Assembly: GCF_000002425.4 (NCBI RefSeq) | Contig: NC_037269.1 | Location: forward strand, 3,795,146-3,859,145 | From: Physcomitrium patens | Lineage: Eukaryota; Streptophyta; Bryopsida; Funariales; Funariaceae | Direction of reading: 5' to 3' | DNA: 64,000 bases | Shown here: positions 47,121 through 60,658 of the stretch, one piece after another | Numbering within the stretch: the first letter of the stretch is position 1 | Layout of the letters: every line of letters begins with the position of its first letter | Notes under the pieces: model-generated | What the model was told of the DNA's origin: nothing | The model's database searches: none | The model's input: the letters and a program-made list of their open reading frames with translations, nothing else | Made by a program: the position numbers and the translations under genes

Positions 47121-50100
47121 AATCAAATCATCTTATAGAGAGTGTAATTCCAAAGATCAAAGATTGCAAGCAAGAATGATCAAAGATTGAAAAAAAAATC
47201 TATTGAAGTAACAAGGTTGAGGAGTAGTATTATTACACCTAAACAAAGACATTGAAGAAGCCTTGTGAAGAACAATACATGGCAAGATTAGAAGTTAGAT
47301 ATTTAACATTAAATAAAGTGAGTATAAAACTAGAAACTATTAGACAACACGTTCAATATAGTAGAATCAAATAACTTAGAAAGTTCTTCAAATTATGAAA
47401 TTTGAAAAACTAAGATGAGAACTATTCTTAGGGAAAAAAATTGTGGCATTATATGGGTCCATAAGAGGCTAGGATAGTTGTAGAACTAGCAAAATTTATA
47501 CTTGAAGAAGAAAGAAAGAAGAAGGATAGAACATTGATTGTACTCATATTTTTTTTTATAAAAAATAATATTTTATATCATATATCTAATATGGGAGAGC
47601 TTGAAACTTACTAGAATATTGGTGAATATTGGTTAAAATCTAATTCAACAAATAATTTAATTTCATAGTAGATAAAAAGGTTCAAATTTTTATTTGTCAT
47701 AATTATCTCAGATATATAAATTACATGATACTACATGACATGTAGAACAAATTGAAAAGATTTTTCTATTTTCAAACTCATGATCAACCATATTCACATT
47801 GTATAGGAAGAAAGCAAAGCAATTGTATCTAAGGTTAGTTTTACTAGAGTACTACAAAGAAATGAATTGATACATTCAAATTCCTATGGTTCCATATCAT
47901 TGCCATTACTTTCAAGTTCATGACTTTTATAGATGGTTTTTAAAAAAAATCATGGATATATATATATATATATATATATATATCTTAAAAAGAAAAATTT
48001 AAGGAATTTGATACCTTCAAGAAATTTAAGATAATAATAGAAATATAAATGGATGAAAGAATTAGAATTCTTGAAACTAAAAGAAGAAAAGAATATACCT
48101 TGAGTAAGTTTAAAAAGTTTATGGTAGACCATGGCATAACATATCAAAAATACAAGCTTATACTTCTTATTAGAGTGGAGTTGTGGAAAGGATAATTTGA
48201 ACATTGCTAGATTATGTGCATATGATGTCACTTGCATGCAAGGCACCATACTACTTAGCCATCAATATTACAACTTATATCACAAAATGATGTCCAATTC
48301 AAAGTAATGGCGACATTACACAACAAAAAAAAAATACTAACCATAAATCAAATGAGAAGCACATGAGAATATTTGGAGCACTAGCACATCTTTATATATC
48401 AAAGCATCAACATTGTAAATTGTAGCCAAAGTCTGTCTGCTATTTTTTCTTATATATACAATGACAACATAAAGACTTACAAACTATTCAATCTATGGTC
48501 TCAAAAATTAATTATTATCAAAGACATGATTTTAGATGAAAGCATATTGGACATTAAACAAATTATGCAACCAAAATAATTAGAATGATATATAGAAATC
48601 TACTTAAAATCCAACTTATCCACAGAGGAGTAAAATTTGAATATAGATTTAAATGAAAGAAAATCATACACTAAATCTATACAGCATCACAACTTTATGA
48701 CTTTACAATCAACAACAGCAACAATCTTTGATAAAGCATATAATCAAAAATCATAAAAAAAAATAGTATCAATAGACAATGTAGAATTGGCATTAGTATA
48801 AATGTTAAGAAGAAAAATCAAAATCTAAAGATCTTCATTCAACACTAAAGTCTATGTTTATTCCATTGATCACAATGATTCCACAAAAAATGATGAAGCA
48901 AAAAAAACATCTAAGATAGATGTCCAAGATAGATGAAGAGCTAGAGTCAATTCAAAAAAATGAGATTTAAGAATTGGTTGATTTATCTTCAAATAAGATT
49001 CTAATCTCTTCAAAATGGAGTTTTTTAAAAAATTGATTGTACATGACAAAGTGAAAAAATTGAAAGTTAGGCTCATTGCAAGGAGATTCAAACAAAAAGA
49101 TCGAGTAGATTATATAAACTCATTTACACCAATAATTAAATGGCCTAATATACAAATAATAATAACCATTGCCTTTGAAAAAAATGAAATATTAAGCATC
49201 TTGATATTGAGATTACTTTTTTAAATAGAGATTTAGAAGAATAGATACATATGTAGATATCATAGGAGCTAATTTTACTATTTAGGAATAAAAAAATATA
49301 TATTTATTAAAAAAATAATCTATGTTGTAAAGCAAAGTAACTAAATATGGTATATAAAAATACATGACTTTTTCATTGAATTTGATAAAACAAGAAGTGA
49401 AGCAAATTATAATATGTATTTTGACAAAAAGACAAGCTTCACATTGATAGTACTAATCTACATTGATGACCATCTAATTACAAGCAATAATTAAGATAAA
49501 ATAGACTCACTTTTTTAATTTTTAAATCAAATTAGAAAAAAATATAAATTAAGGAAATTAAATTTTATATAAAAATATAATTTTAAAAATTAATAAATAG
49601 ATTATTTTTAATTAAAAAAAATACTACTAAAACTTGTTGAAAAGATTTGAGATATTAGAATGTGTATCAATAGCCAAATCTATAGAAGAGATAATCAGCC
49701 TATATGTAAACATCGAAGAAAAATTTACCAATTCTAATGAGTATCAAAGTATAGTAGGTAGTTTAATCTACTTCACTTATACTTGCCTAGTTATTTTGCA
49801 CTTTATAAGTTGTCTTAGCAAATTTATTGTTGTATTACAACACTCACATCTTGAAGCGACCAAAAGAGTTTTTTCCTATATCAAAGTTATAATAAATCAT
49901 AGTATCTTTATTTCAAATCAATGCAATGATATATTAATAGGCTATATAGATTTATACTTTAAAAGAATTTGGATAAAAAAAAACCACAAAATGAATGACT
50001 TTCAAAATAAAAAATGCTCTCATTCTTTGAAACAAAAACCTTCAACTAATAGTAGCCTTCTCCATAATAGAGGCATAATATTGAATATTATTAGATGGAG

Positions 50101-51025
50101 CTTGAAAAGTCGATTTTGAATTGTATTAAATGAGTTGGAATAAGAAATTTGAGGCTCAACATTCATATATTGTGACAATCAAAGTTCAAGAAAAATCTTA
50201 AAGAGTCTAGAATTGTATGTAAAGATGAAGTACATCAAACTTTAATACCACTACATTTAAGAATACATTGAAAAATAAGAAATCATAATATCATCTATTC
50301 ATACTAATAAGTATGAGATAGATATTTTTACAAAACTCCATAGCAAAATATATTTTCAGAAAATGAGGCACATAATTGGAGTTCACAATAAAGAGTAAAT
50401 CTTAATCTAAACTTTCTTCCCAATGAGGATTTGTTTTCAAAGAACATTCATTGGAATCTAAAAAACATTCATAGTGGATAATCTTTTTTAGATGTACTAT
50501 TTCTATCAATATTTTTTTTTTTACTCAAAAACTTTTATATCAATTTTTATTATACAAATTAAAATCTTCTTGTACGAGGATTCAAAATCTATCCATTTCT
50601 ATTCAAAATTATGACACAATAGAAAGAAGGCAAATCAAATTGTAGTAGCAGTAAAGAAGGAAATCAACTCAGTCAAGTTCTTCTTACCAAGAAAGGATCT
50701 TCTATTGCATCTAATCTTTGCCATATACCTCCAATGATGATATTATCATAAAGAAATCTTAAACCAGCAAACATGACACAAGAGGTGCATGATTTTGCAT
50801 GATTTCTCTTTAATATAAAGAAGAAATCAAAACATGACATAGTTGCTTCACCAAACAAAATATAAATTTACAAATATATCACAAAAAAAATAAATTAAAC
50901 CATAACAACATAAAAAGCACATTTAATTACAATGGCAATACAAAAATAAATTATTGATCAATAAAGTAATACAACAAAGACGATCATAATCAAAAAGTAG
51001 TAAAATGGCACTTAACTATTAAAAT

Positions 51026-51048
51026 TGGTGAAGAGAAAGAAGACAAAT
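51026..51048 (+). other. Polypurine tract region of the first Copia element
   Basis: The run ggtgaagagaaagaagac sits just before the TG that opens the 3' LTR. Confidence 0.55.
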
Positions 51049-51436
51049 TGTACCCTTTTGGCAATATTTTCTTGAGCTTCAAAATCAAACATCGTGATGA
51101 TAACAAATTTGAAGATGCAACAATAAGCAACATAAGATGAGAGAAGGTATTGAAGTACTTTACACATCTTATGTTAATCTTCAGTAATATTTTATGAATA
51201 AACAATAACTTTATTATGCCACTTCAACAAACTAGTTTTTTAGCAAGTAAGTAGGAAGAACACATAGGAATGTTTTAGGATTATTCTCATCTTATTATAT
51301 TTGTTAAGTCTTCATCCAATATGAGTATTTTTTATAAGTAGTTGTACAAATATAAAAAAAATATTATCTACATAATGTGTATTATTTCAATACATGCACT
51401 TCAAAGTGTATACTTGTTCATTAGTTTAGTTCAACA
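51049..51436 (+). repeat. 3' LTR of the first Copia element
   Basis: Starts TGTACC after a polypurine tract and ends near CAACA. Aligns with 46,727-47,112. Confidence 0.7.
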
Positions 51437-51914
51437 AGTTGAACAAGCAAATTATTTTAGAATATAAATGTACTTTTTATATATAAAATAAGCTCAAATT
51501 AAAGAATAAAAAATATAATTAATTCATACAAAGACTTGTATATTACAATGAATTCCTATAAGTATAAGATTACTTCAAAGAAATTAGCATACTAAAAAAC
51601 CATTAATAATTATGTAGGCTAAGTATGTATATCTATAATGTTGTAAATTGAATGCTTAGGTACACAGTTCTATGATTGGTCTAAAGAAAATATTACAAAA
51701 TTCACTAAGAGAAATATAATTGGTATCAAAAATATTATATCATAGATTGATACATTGGCACAATTACACGTTTAATTTAAAAATGGATTTATTCAATTAA
51801 CCATGTTATAGATACCTCTTCAAAATCAAAAAGCCCACAATCAAAGTGGATTGAATTGAGGTGCACTATGGTTTAAGGTTGTGGTGTAGGTAGTATATGA
51901 TACCAACTAAATTA
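51437..51914 (-). mobile_element. Leader of a minus-strand LTR element, with primer site
   Basis: Just below the LTR at 51,915 the minus strand reads TGGTATCATATAC (about 51,896-51,908), a tRNA-Met primer site. What lies between it and the Copia 3' LTR is probably untranslated leader of the same element; no coding part of it is seen here. Confidence 0.5.
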
Positions 51915-52230
51915 TGACAACAAAAAAAAATATATAAACCAAACTTTATTGAAAAAAAGGGATCAAAGCCATACCTAATTGAATATCCCAAATGACCTCA
52001 GTCAGTCCTATTTATATTTTGTCCAACCATCCTAGAACTTTTTAGAATGTTCCTAGTTGTAAGCTCTACCAAAACAACTATTCTTTTAGAAGGTTCTAGA
52101 AGTGGGCTCCACCTAAATAACTACCTTTAGCTCTTCTAGTATGTTCTATGGTAGAACCACCAACTTGACTCCAATTTTGAAAATTTCTAGAAACTTCTCA
52201 AAAACAACCTCGATTACATATTCCTAGACA
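51915..52230 (-). repeat. Isolated minus-strand LTR, 316 bp
   Basis: Ends are TG and CA (TGACAAC to TAGACA on the plus strand). On the minus strand it holds TATAAATAGGACTGACTGAGG followed by an AATAAA, and a primer site lies shortly beyond its 3' end. The core is related to 42,590-42,740. Confidence 0.65.
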
Positions 52231-52327
52231 TCAATAATATAATTATCTTATCCATGCCTTGTTACAGTTTGAATATAATATAAATATAAAATTATGTAAA
52301 AAAAGATACTTCAAAAATATCATCTTT

Positions 52328-52330
52328 ATA

Positions 52331-52362
<32 letters not shown>

Positions 52363-52369
52363 CATTTTT

Positions 52370-52415
<46 letters not shown>
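52328..52415 (+). repeat. TA dinucleotide microsatellite
   Basis: Two long TA tracts split by a short interruption near 52,363-52,372, probably within the LTR region of the second Copia element. Confidence 0.9.
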
Positions 52416-52420
<5 letters not shown>

Positions 52421-52474
52421 TTTATTATGTAATAGGAAAACTCTCTTTTATACCATTGCATTAAATTTTTAATG

Positions 52475-52486
52475 TAGTATCAGAGC
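52475..52486 (+). other. Primer binding site of the second Copia element
   Basis: TAGTATCAGAGC matches the tRNA-Met primer site TGGTATCAGAGC at eleven of twelve bases. Confidence 0.75.
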
Positions 52487-54322
52487 AAGCATAAAGAGAT
52501 TGTAAAAATTACTTTATAATTGCTTTAGAATAATTATAATGAAGATGCTTAGTTGATAAGTACTTGTTGAAAGAAAATTTTGAGTGACTCCTTGCAAGAC
52601 CAATAAACTAATTGGAGAAAACAACTATCATGTATGGAACTTAAAAATGAAGTCTTTCTTCCAAGCTTAAAATCTTTGGAATCTCATTATTGAGAAGCTC
52701 ACATCAACAACATTTTCATATATATATATATATATATATATATTATCAGGAATTCAATTATAAGAGATGAACAAAAAGACTATGAAAATACTAAACATTA
52801 TTATAAAAGACTATCTTGTGGATAAAATGATAGAGCATGAAGACCTTAAAAATACATGGATGGCATTAAAACAAGAATATAAAAGTAAAAACCCTGATAT
52901 GATACTCAATCTTAAGTACAAACTATTTATATTGAAATTTCAAAATTTTACCTCTATAGAAGAGTTTTTTAGGATAACACAAAAAATCAATAATCAACTT
53001 ATAGCACTTGGTGAGAAAGTCCAAATTAAGACTCTTGTGCAAATTATGTTGAATGGTTTATCTCTTTTCTTTAATAACTTATTATATAGATTAATTTCAG
53101 TAGATTAATTTATAAGTTTTGAGAAAGTATTATCAAAAATTATTTTAGAAGCTCATAGATTGTAATTAAGAGCAAATAAAATTAAAAATTCTAAAAATAA
53201 ATCTTTATCTATACAAACTTCAAGAGGATAATTTAATATAAGGTATACAAAAAAAGTTACAAATTACTTATTTTTTAGAAGAAGGCAACCTTTTTCCAAA
53301 GAACAAGGAATAACAAGTAAATTTTATTTTTAGAAAGAATTTAGTTTAATCCATTTTTTTGTTTGTAAAAAATCAAATCACATAGTTAAGTATTATAAAT
53401 TTAAAAAGTTACCATCAAGTGTTGGAAAATCCATAGTTAGCATCATTGAAGCTAAAGAAACTTTTCAAATTTTGAATAAGAAGATGCATTCAAAGAAGTT
53501 GAAGTAAACCTTATCAAATCCATAAGGGAGGAAGAAGAAGATTTCAATTGATATCTTAATAGTGGAGCCTCACAATATATAAAAAATCAACTTTAAGATT
53601 ACTTAAATCAACAACATATTTTCATAAAATTAGAGTTGCTAGAAGAGAACCATATAACACATTTAGACAAGGAGAAATTTTGATCAAAATTGATAATAAA
53701 AATCCAAAAAAGATAAGTAATGTATTAATATTCTTTTAAAAAAAAAACTTGTTGTTAATAAATTTTCTTACAAAATGTGAAATATTGTGATATTTTCAAC
53801 TAATAAGAAATGGATTATTGATCAAAGACAAGAAGAAAAAGTTATTGTTACTAGATTTTAAGAACCTAAAAATGGATTATATTGTATCAAACAAACCATG
53901 CCAAAAATTAATTCTACTATTATAGAGAAGTCTAAGCTATGGCATAATAGATTTGGACATCTAACATATTTAAGCTTAAAATAATTATATATAAATAAAA
54001 GAGTCAGAAGATTACTTTTTATTAGAATCATTTCCAAAGTAGTATACAAAAACAAGATTATTTTTTATTAAAATCATTTCCAAGGAAATATACAAAACAT
54101 GTATTGCTAGTCACTAACATAAGAATAAGTTTTTTAAACAAAGCCTCAACAAATCTAACAAGGTTCTACAAATAATTCGTATTCATTTAGTGGAACCTAT
54201 TTCTAAATCTTTTCTAAGTAGCACCAAGTTCTTTTCTGTTTTTATTAATGATTATTCTTGCCAAAGATGGATATTTTTTTTTTAAATATAAGAATAAAGT
54301 ATTTTTGAAGTTCTGCACATTC

Positions 54323-54329
<7 letters not shown>

Positions 54330-54358
<29 letters not shown>
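54330..54358 (+). repeat. Poly-A run, 29 bases
   Basis: Homopolymer inside the integrase part of the second Copia element. Confidence 0.95.
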
Positions 54359-54363
<5 letters not shown>

Positions 54364-56530
54364 AGAAACTCTTGATACTAAAGATTGACATAGGAGGCAT
54401 ATTCTTATAACAAGAATTTCAAGAATAATGTCAAATCATGGCATAGAAAGGAAATTAATTCAAGCATCAATTCCTTAGTAAAATGATATTTCTAAGAGGT
54501 GCAATAGAACTATTGTTGAAAGTCTATTCTATGATAATAAATTATATTCTATTTTATGGTTTGAAACTATTAATACAAAAAATTATATTATGAATATATA
54601 TCCTACAAATACTAAATATGGTAAAAAAAATCTATTGAATTATACTACAAAAATAAACTTTATGTACTCCACCTAAGAACTTTTGATTGTATTACTTATT
54701 TTTATATTTCAAAGGATCAATATTCAAAACTTGAAAGTAAAACAAAAAAAATTATATTTATTGGTTATTATTCCAATAAAAAAGTATATTGTATTTATGA
54801 TTCTACAAAAAATATTACTAATAGAAATATTATATTTAATGAGTCCAAGATTGAATATCAAAAAATTAAAAATAAAAACAATATTGAAGAACCTGAAGAT
54901 ATATTCTCCAAATAACTTTTAATTAGAAGAAAGATGAATAGGTATAGACAACCATCTATTAAGTTTCAAGATAATTGATTACTAAGTATATACTAAGAAT
55001 AAGATCTTATAGACTACTATGAAGCAAGAAAAAATAAAAAATAAAAAGGCTATCGAATGAGAAATCAAAAGTATAAAAAATAATAATACATAGGAAGTAT
55101 ATGACTTAATAGTTGAAAAGAAATTTATAACATGCAAATGGATCTTAAAAAGAAGATAAGAGCTGAAAGAAATTTCAAGAAATATAAGGTTCAATTGATT
55201 GTATGGACTTCAAATATCAAGAAGGAAAAACTTTCTTTGAAGCCTTTGCTCCTATCTTAAGATGGAACACAATTAAAATAGTCACCACATTAGATGTATC
55301 TTATTAATAGCAAAATAAAATAGTACAGTGTCAAAATTGCATGCTTAAATGATATATAAGAAGAAAAAATATATAAATTTTTTTTCCTAATTTTTAAGAA
55401 CATAAAAATAACAAAAAAGTTTGTAAATTCAAAAAAGCTTTGTATGATCTTTGACAATCTCTTTATACTTGATATAGTAGAATTGACAAATATCCAAAAA
55501 AGATTAGATTAAAAAAATCAAATAAAAATATTAATTTCTATATTTATTACCATAAAAATTTATATATGCTTCTATTTTTATATATGGATGAATTAATAAT
55601 TACAAGAAATAATTCAAAAGAAATATTAAAAGTTAAAAAATAATTATATTCAAAGTTTGAAGGGACAAGCATAATAATAATTAAAACTTATCTATGATTA
55701 GAATTTAAACATTTAAAATATGATATAATTTTTTATCAAAAATGTTATGTAAATATCATCTTGATAGATTCATAATGTAGGATTATAATCCTTGTGCAAC
55801 TCTAATGAATGAAGTCTTGAAACTCTAAAACAAAATAAGAGGAAAATTAATTGATGAAACCAAATACAAAAGGTTTATTAGAAGTCTCTTGTATTTATCA
55901 AATATTAAAAGACTTAACATTAGGTTTGTAGTCAAAAATATAAGTTGATACTATACATCATTACAAAAACCTCATTGAAAAGAAAGAATGTGCATCTTGA
56001 AATTCTTAAAAAGAACCACTAATCTAAAAATTAATTATCTAAAAAAAACTTAAAAACTTATTGCTTATATTGATGCTGATTGGAAATGTAATATTGATTT
56101 AAGAAGATCCACTTTATGTCTTTTATACATGATTGGTAATTCATCTCTTGACTAGATTTTTAAATTGCAAAGTATTATTGTATTATCTACATTTCAAACA
56201 AAATATCGTGTTTTATCTGAAGCTGCCAAAGATATTACATGGTTAAGAAGACTATTCAAAGATCTATACATACTAGTAAAAGCAGCAATACCAATTATGA
56301 ATGATAATGAATGATGTATTAAATTGGTAGCCAATCCAATCTAACATATAAGAACAAAACATATAAAAATTCAATTCTATTTCATAAAAGAAAAGGCATA
56401 CCTTGGATAAATAGAAGTTATATATATTCACAGTGAAGAACAATTGGTTGATTTACTGACCAAGCCAGTTAATAAAATACAGTATAAGTAATTTAAAGAA
56501 AAGATAGGATTAATTCATTTTTATTTTTGA

Positions 56531-57251
56531 AATCTATCTTAGCTACTTGAAAAAGATTGCAACCTATATCCAAGGACAATACACTTATATGATAAGTCTT
56601 TCAATATTTTCCCTATAAACTACCATAAATAAATTATATTCATATCTAAATTTGTATAATAGATGTGTAAGCTATATACCTTTAGCTATCATATCTTGTC
56701 AATAGCCAAGAGTATTGATCTTGATATACATCAAAAAAATTCAAAGATTTGTAGCCTTTATTTTTCTCTTTGAACATCTATTTAAAACTTGTAGTCTTAA
56801 TAGTAGAAACGGATTTTTGATTCTCAACAACCTTTTTAAATCTCTCTTCTTACAAAATTAGTATCAACATTCAACAATGGAAGAAGTATATCAGAAAAAG
56901 AATATACATAATATTTACTAAACTTAAAATTTATACTATAAGATGAGTTTTGCTCAATCTAAAAGTTAAGGTCTTCAAATTGTTCTAAAGACTTGCAAAA
57001 CAAGTGATATGTACATGTAAGTACATAGTCAGAACACTTTTAGAAGAGAGACACAAAAAACCAAATATCTAGCAAGAGCAATTTATGTTGGATCAATAGC
57101 AATATGAGTTAAACAAAAATTGAAGAAAACATTAACAAAACAAAGCAAAGCAAGAAGAGGACTAACAAGCAAAAGGAACTCAACTTGCTCAAGTGCTTGC
57201 ACAAGAATATATGCCATTGCAGCAATAGCTCCATGTACTAAGTAAAAATGG

Positions 57252-57282
<31 letters not shown>

Positions 57283-57420
57283 CTAAGTGAGAGGAGATAT
57301 TGGCAAAAAAAAGGAGGTGCCTAGGGTTTTTCTTCTACTTGCTTGAGAATTGCCAATATATTCTCATACATAGATGAGATTGATAACCATACATAACAAG
57401 ACATGGTTAGATTATTAGTA
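56531..57420. other. AT-rich stretch after the second Copia element
   Basis: Probably includes the element's decayed 3' LTR. It also holds a poly-A run of 27 at 57,252-57,278. No gene seen. Confidence 0.5.
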
Positions 57421-57510
57421 CATAGTAAGGATAGCATACATAGTAAGGATATCAAATATAATAAGGATAAGAAATATAGTAAGGGCATCATATATAATAA
57501 GGGTATCAAA
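57421..57510 (+). repeat. 18-bp minisatellite, five units
   Basis: Five head-to-tail units of 18 bp with consensus near catagtaaggatatcaaa, at 57,421, 57,439, 57,457, 57,475 and 57,493, with a few differences between units. Confidence 0.9.
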
Positions 57511-57652
57511 GTTAGTCTTAGCCTAAGTACAGCTTAACTGCAGCTAATGGAAAGCTCATAAGTTTTAAATTTGGGTTAGGATAAGCAAGTTGCTAATATT
57601 AATATACGTGGTGTCATCCTTTGTCACGATGTAAACAACTTTTCAGTCTACA

Positions 57653-58418
57653 ATGCCAAATGTTCTGGAACAAAGGATGGATAAGTGCAATTCATTCAAC
57701 ACTCCCTCTCGCACTCATCATTTTCACAAAATGCAGCAGTGCAAGTTCTGTTTGTCTGAGGCAGTTCGGGTTTTGCAAATCCAAGTTGACAATTTGAGAT
57801 CGGTGAGTTCCTTGTTCTTGTTGTTGATGTCGTTTGCTTTTAAGTTTTTTCTTTGACTTGCCATTACTTAGCGTTTCACATTTTTTGAGTACTAACATCA
57901 GTTCAGTTTGAAGTTCTCTTGATGGGAATATGGGACTCTTTTTTGTCTTGCTTTGTAGCTTCTGCAATTTAATCCTTGTTCAAGAAATTGGTCACTCAAA
58001 GCAATCTCTGAGAGGTTTTTCAAAAGAAGAGACTGATGATCTGTATTCAACTCCCTCTGAAGCTGAATTTGAAGAAGAAATTTCTTGCGAAAAGTGTTCG
58101 ACAAGTGTTTCACAGGTTCATTCTGTTGTGATCTCTTTGATTGGTGTTAATCCCGCTTCTGTTGCTTCTTGAGTTGAGGATTCTAGTTGTATCTCTTTTG
58201 AACCACTTTAGTTTAAGCAATCAAAATCCAGTTTTTCGAGGAAGTGTAGTGATGCTTGTTTTTTAGAAGACTATTTTGTCGACCCTAGCAAGTGGTGGGA
58301 TAACAAGTTCAGAAAAGTAAGCCCTAGAGCACCTGATTTCAAGCACAAGATTACCAAGAAGGGGCTTTGGATTGTTAGCTCATCTCCACCAGAATGGGTT
58401 AGAACTAAGTTTCTCTAA
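57653..58418 (+). pseudogene. OSB-like gene piece with a PDF motif
   Basis: A host-like island between Copia fossils. The last exon-like block (58,212-58,418) reads DYFVDPSKWWDNKFRKV, then PRAPDFKHKITKKGLWIV, then PPEWVRTKF and stops: this is the PDF motif of plant organellar single-stranded DNA-binding (OSB) proteins. It has an acceptor-like CTTTAG before it and joins in phase with 57,959-58,115 (SKEETDDLYSTPSEAEFEEE). A first ATG block at 57,653-57,802 (MPNVLEQRMDKCNSF, with CKFC) is followed by GTGAGT but its phase does not fit the middle block by two bases. No OB-fold SSB domain is visible, so it is a truncated relic or a small divergent gene. Confidence 0.5.
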
Positions 58419-58429
58419 TTTTTAGTTGA

Positions 58430-59600
58430 TACAATTTGTTGTATACCGAGAGCATTTTTAAGCTTTTGGATGCTAGGATTAGCCAAAGGTTTAGTAAGTA
58501 TGTCTACATCTTAATGAGAGGTAGGGATGTTGTTCACTTGTGTGTTTCCTGCTTCATTTTTCTCTTGAATAAAATGGTGTTGTATTTCAATGTGCTTTGT
58601 TCTTGTGTGAAGTACCGGATTATGTACCAACTTTATATATAGCTCTGTTTGTCGCTCAAAATTTGTGATGGTTTGTCTCTTGTTATTTGTAACTGTCAAA
58701 GCAAGCTTTGGAGATAGATCACGTTGCCGGTGGCTTCTGTGAACACTTTGTAATCAACTTCAATTGTGTTGAGGGCTACTTTAGGTTGTTGTTTTGATCT
58801 CTAATCAATTACAGCATCTCTGAGTTTAATTACCACTTTAAAGATAGGTCTTTTGGTGTCCAGACATCTTCCATAGTCAGCATCAACAAAAGTTGTGAGT
58901 TCTATTATTTTGTCTTTTGGAAAGAACAATCCATAGTCAGATGTTCTTGTTAAGTATTGCAAGATTTTTTTTGGCTGCAATGAGGTGAGATTCTTGTAGT
59001 GCAATGACAAATCTATTGATACATCCTTTAGTGTAGGCACTGTTGATTCTTATGACAGTAGCATAAATCAGGCATCTAGTTAGAGCCTGAAAAGTTGTTT
59101 GTCTATTGATTTTTTTTCATGTCATTACTGAGTTTGTTAATTGCACACATTGGAATAGATGCAAATTAACAATCTTCCATGTTAAATCTTTGGATCAACA
59201 ATAAAATGTATCTTTTATGATAAAGCCACAATCTGTGCTTTGTGTATTTGATTTCACTTCCAAGATATTGTCCAAAGTGTTCGATAGGTATTAGGTGATT
59301 TTATTGATTTCTTCCAAGTTCTCTTCAATTATTAAAAAGTTGTTTCTAGAGTACTATGGTGATTTTTTTGTTGGATACCAAATAGTATAAATTGGGATCA
59401 ACTGAGTTCTTTAGTTCACATGAGAGCAAGAAAGAATTGATTTGTGACTACCAAGCTTGGAGAGCTTGCTTCAAACTATAAAGTGCTTGTATTAGTTTGA
59501 ATAATGTCCTAGTGTTCCCTTTGTCATTAAATTGAGTTGAAGTGTGCATATAGATGTTTTTTACTAGTGATTCATTTGAGAAGGTCATTATTTCATTAAT
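58430..59600 (-). mobile_element. Minus-strand Copia piece (fossil)
   Basis: Minus-strand frames at 58,801-59,040 (LQYLTRTSDYGLFFPKD, VDADYGRCLDTKRP) and 58,511-58,699 (NPVLHTRTKHIEIQHHFIQE) are the RNase H and terminal parts of Copia pol. Less AT-rich than the two plus-strand Copia elements, so a different and probably younger family. Only the 3' part of pol is recognisable. Confidence 0.8.
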
Positions 59601-60624
59601 TTGACAAAGACTATCATATTTGGACTACTAATCTAGAAATGATAAAGATAATGATATATTTAATATACTTAAATATAATAAAAATGATAAGGATACTTAA
59701 AAATACTTACTATTAATATACTTTTAAGTATCTTGGCCTTTGTTTGCTTTTCTTAAATGGGATCTTTCATCTTAATATGTATATTATTAACCCAACCAAA
59801 TTCAAATTATCCAAAAATAATATAAGAAAAGTAAAGAAATTGTAAGGTATTAAATAATCTAATATCTAATAGAAATATTTAAAATAATTATGATATGTAT
59901 TAAAAATATAAATAATAATTAATATTTTGTAAAAAAATTGCTAAAGTTTTTATTAATAGAAAAAACTATTTCTATTAAAAAAATCTATATACAATTATTA
60001 TTTGTGACTTTCAAAAATATCAAATAAAACTAAATATGAAAATTTTACCAAAATTCTATAATTAAAGCAATTTGGCTATATAACTATATAAACTTCTTCA
60101 TATTATTTTTTACATCTAAAATTTATTATAAAAGCCTTAAAGGTTTTTATATGGTATTATTTTAGATAGCACACATGGAAAAAAGATCAAAGTCATCCAT
60201 AGTCTTTTCAACATCTTTCTTGTATTCTAACCTTGATTTAAGATTTTTTAGTTCTTTATCAATTATCAATAGTAATTCTTGTAAATTTTATTTTATAAAC
60301 ATATCTTTTTTTTTAATTATTATTTTTAGTACATGTGATTATATTTTTTCTTAAAAAGTCTATTTTAAATTATATATTTGATAATTTTACAAATTTCTAT
60401 ACAATATCAAATTTTTATTTAAATGATAAATAATCAATTACTGATTTTCTTTAAAAGATCAAAATAATATAAAAGTTTTTTACTAAAAGCACGTTGTTTT
60501 ATTTATTCTACTTTATGCATGTTTTTTTTTTTTTTTTTTTTTTCGACTCCTATATCTTGTATAAAAAAAATTAAATTTACTATATATCTTATATTTATAG
60601 ATTTAAAAAAATACATAATATGAT

Positions 60625-60658
<34 letters not shown>

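Larger units (their letters stand above)
46727..51436 (+). mobile_element. Copia LTR retrotransposon, first copy (fossil)
   Basis: Bounded by two direct repeats of about 386-388 bp, with a tRNA-Met primer site after the left one and a polypurine tract before the right one. Between them, in Copia order: integrase traces (about 47,790-48,550), reverse transcriptase (49,015-49,224, LKVRLIARRFKQKDRVDYIN; YIDDHLI near 49,460), and the RNase H region (49,634-50,400, YQSIVGSLIYFTY, YCDNQSS). Integrase before reverse transcriptase is diagnostic of Copia. Broken in many places; LTR divergence by eye suggests considerable age. Confidence 0.85.
52470..56530 (+). mobile_element. Copia LTR retrotransposon, second copy (fossil)
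   Basis: After the primer site come a gag (UBN2-like) block at 52,767-53,108 (LKNTWMALKQEYKSKNPDM), integrase traces at about 53,840-54,900, reverse transcriptase traces at 55,150-55,690 (YMDELIITRN), RNase H traces at 56,040-56,240 and the end block near 56,440-56,480 (EEQLVDLLTKPVNK). The order fits Copia. Broken in many places and extremely AT-rich. The 5' LTR probably occupies part of 52,231-52,474; the 3' LTR was not resolved. Confidence 0.8.

Noticed and set aside
52243-52461. Minus-strand frame rich in alternating Ile-Tyr
   Set aside because: It is the translation of a TA microsatellite.
57321-57509. Minus-strand frame with a six-residue Leu-Leu-Tyr repeat
   Set aside because: It is the translation of the 18-bp minisatellite, not a gene.
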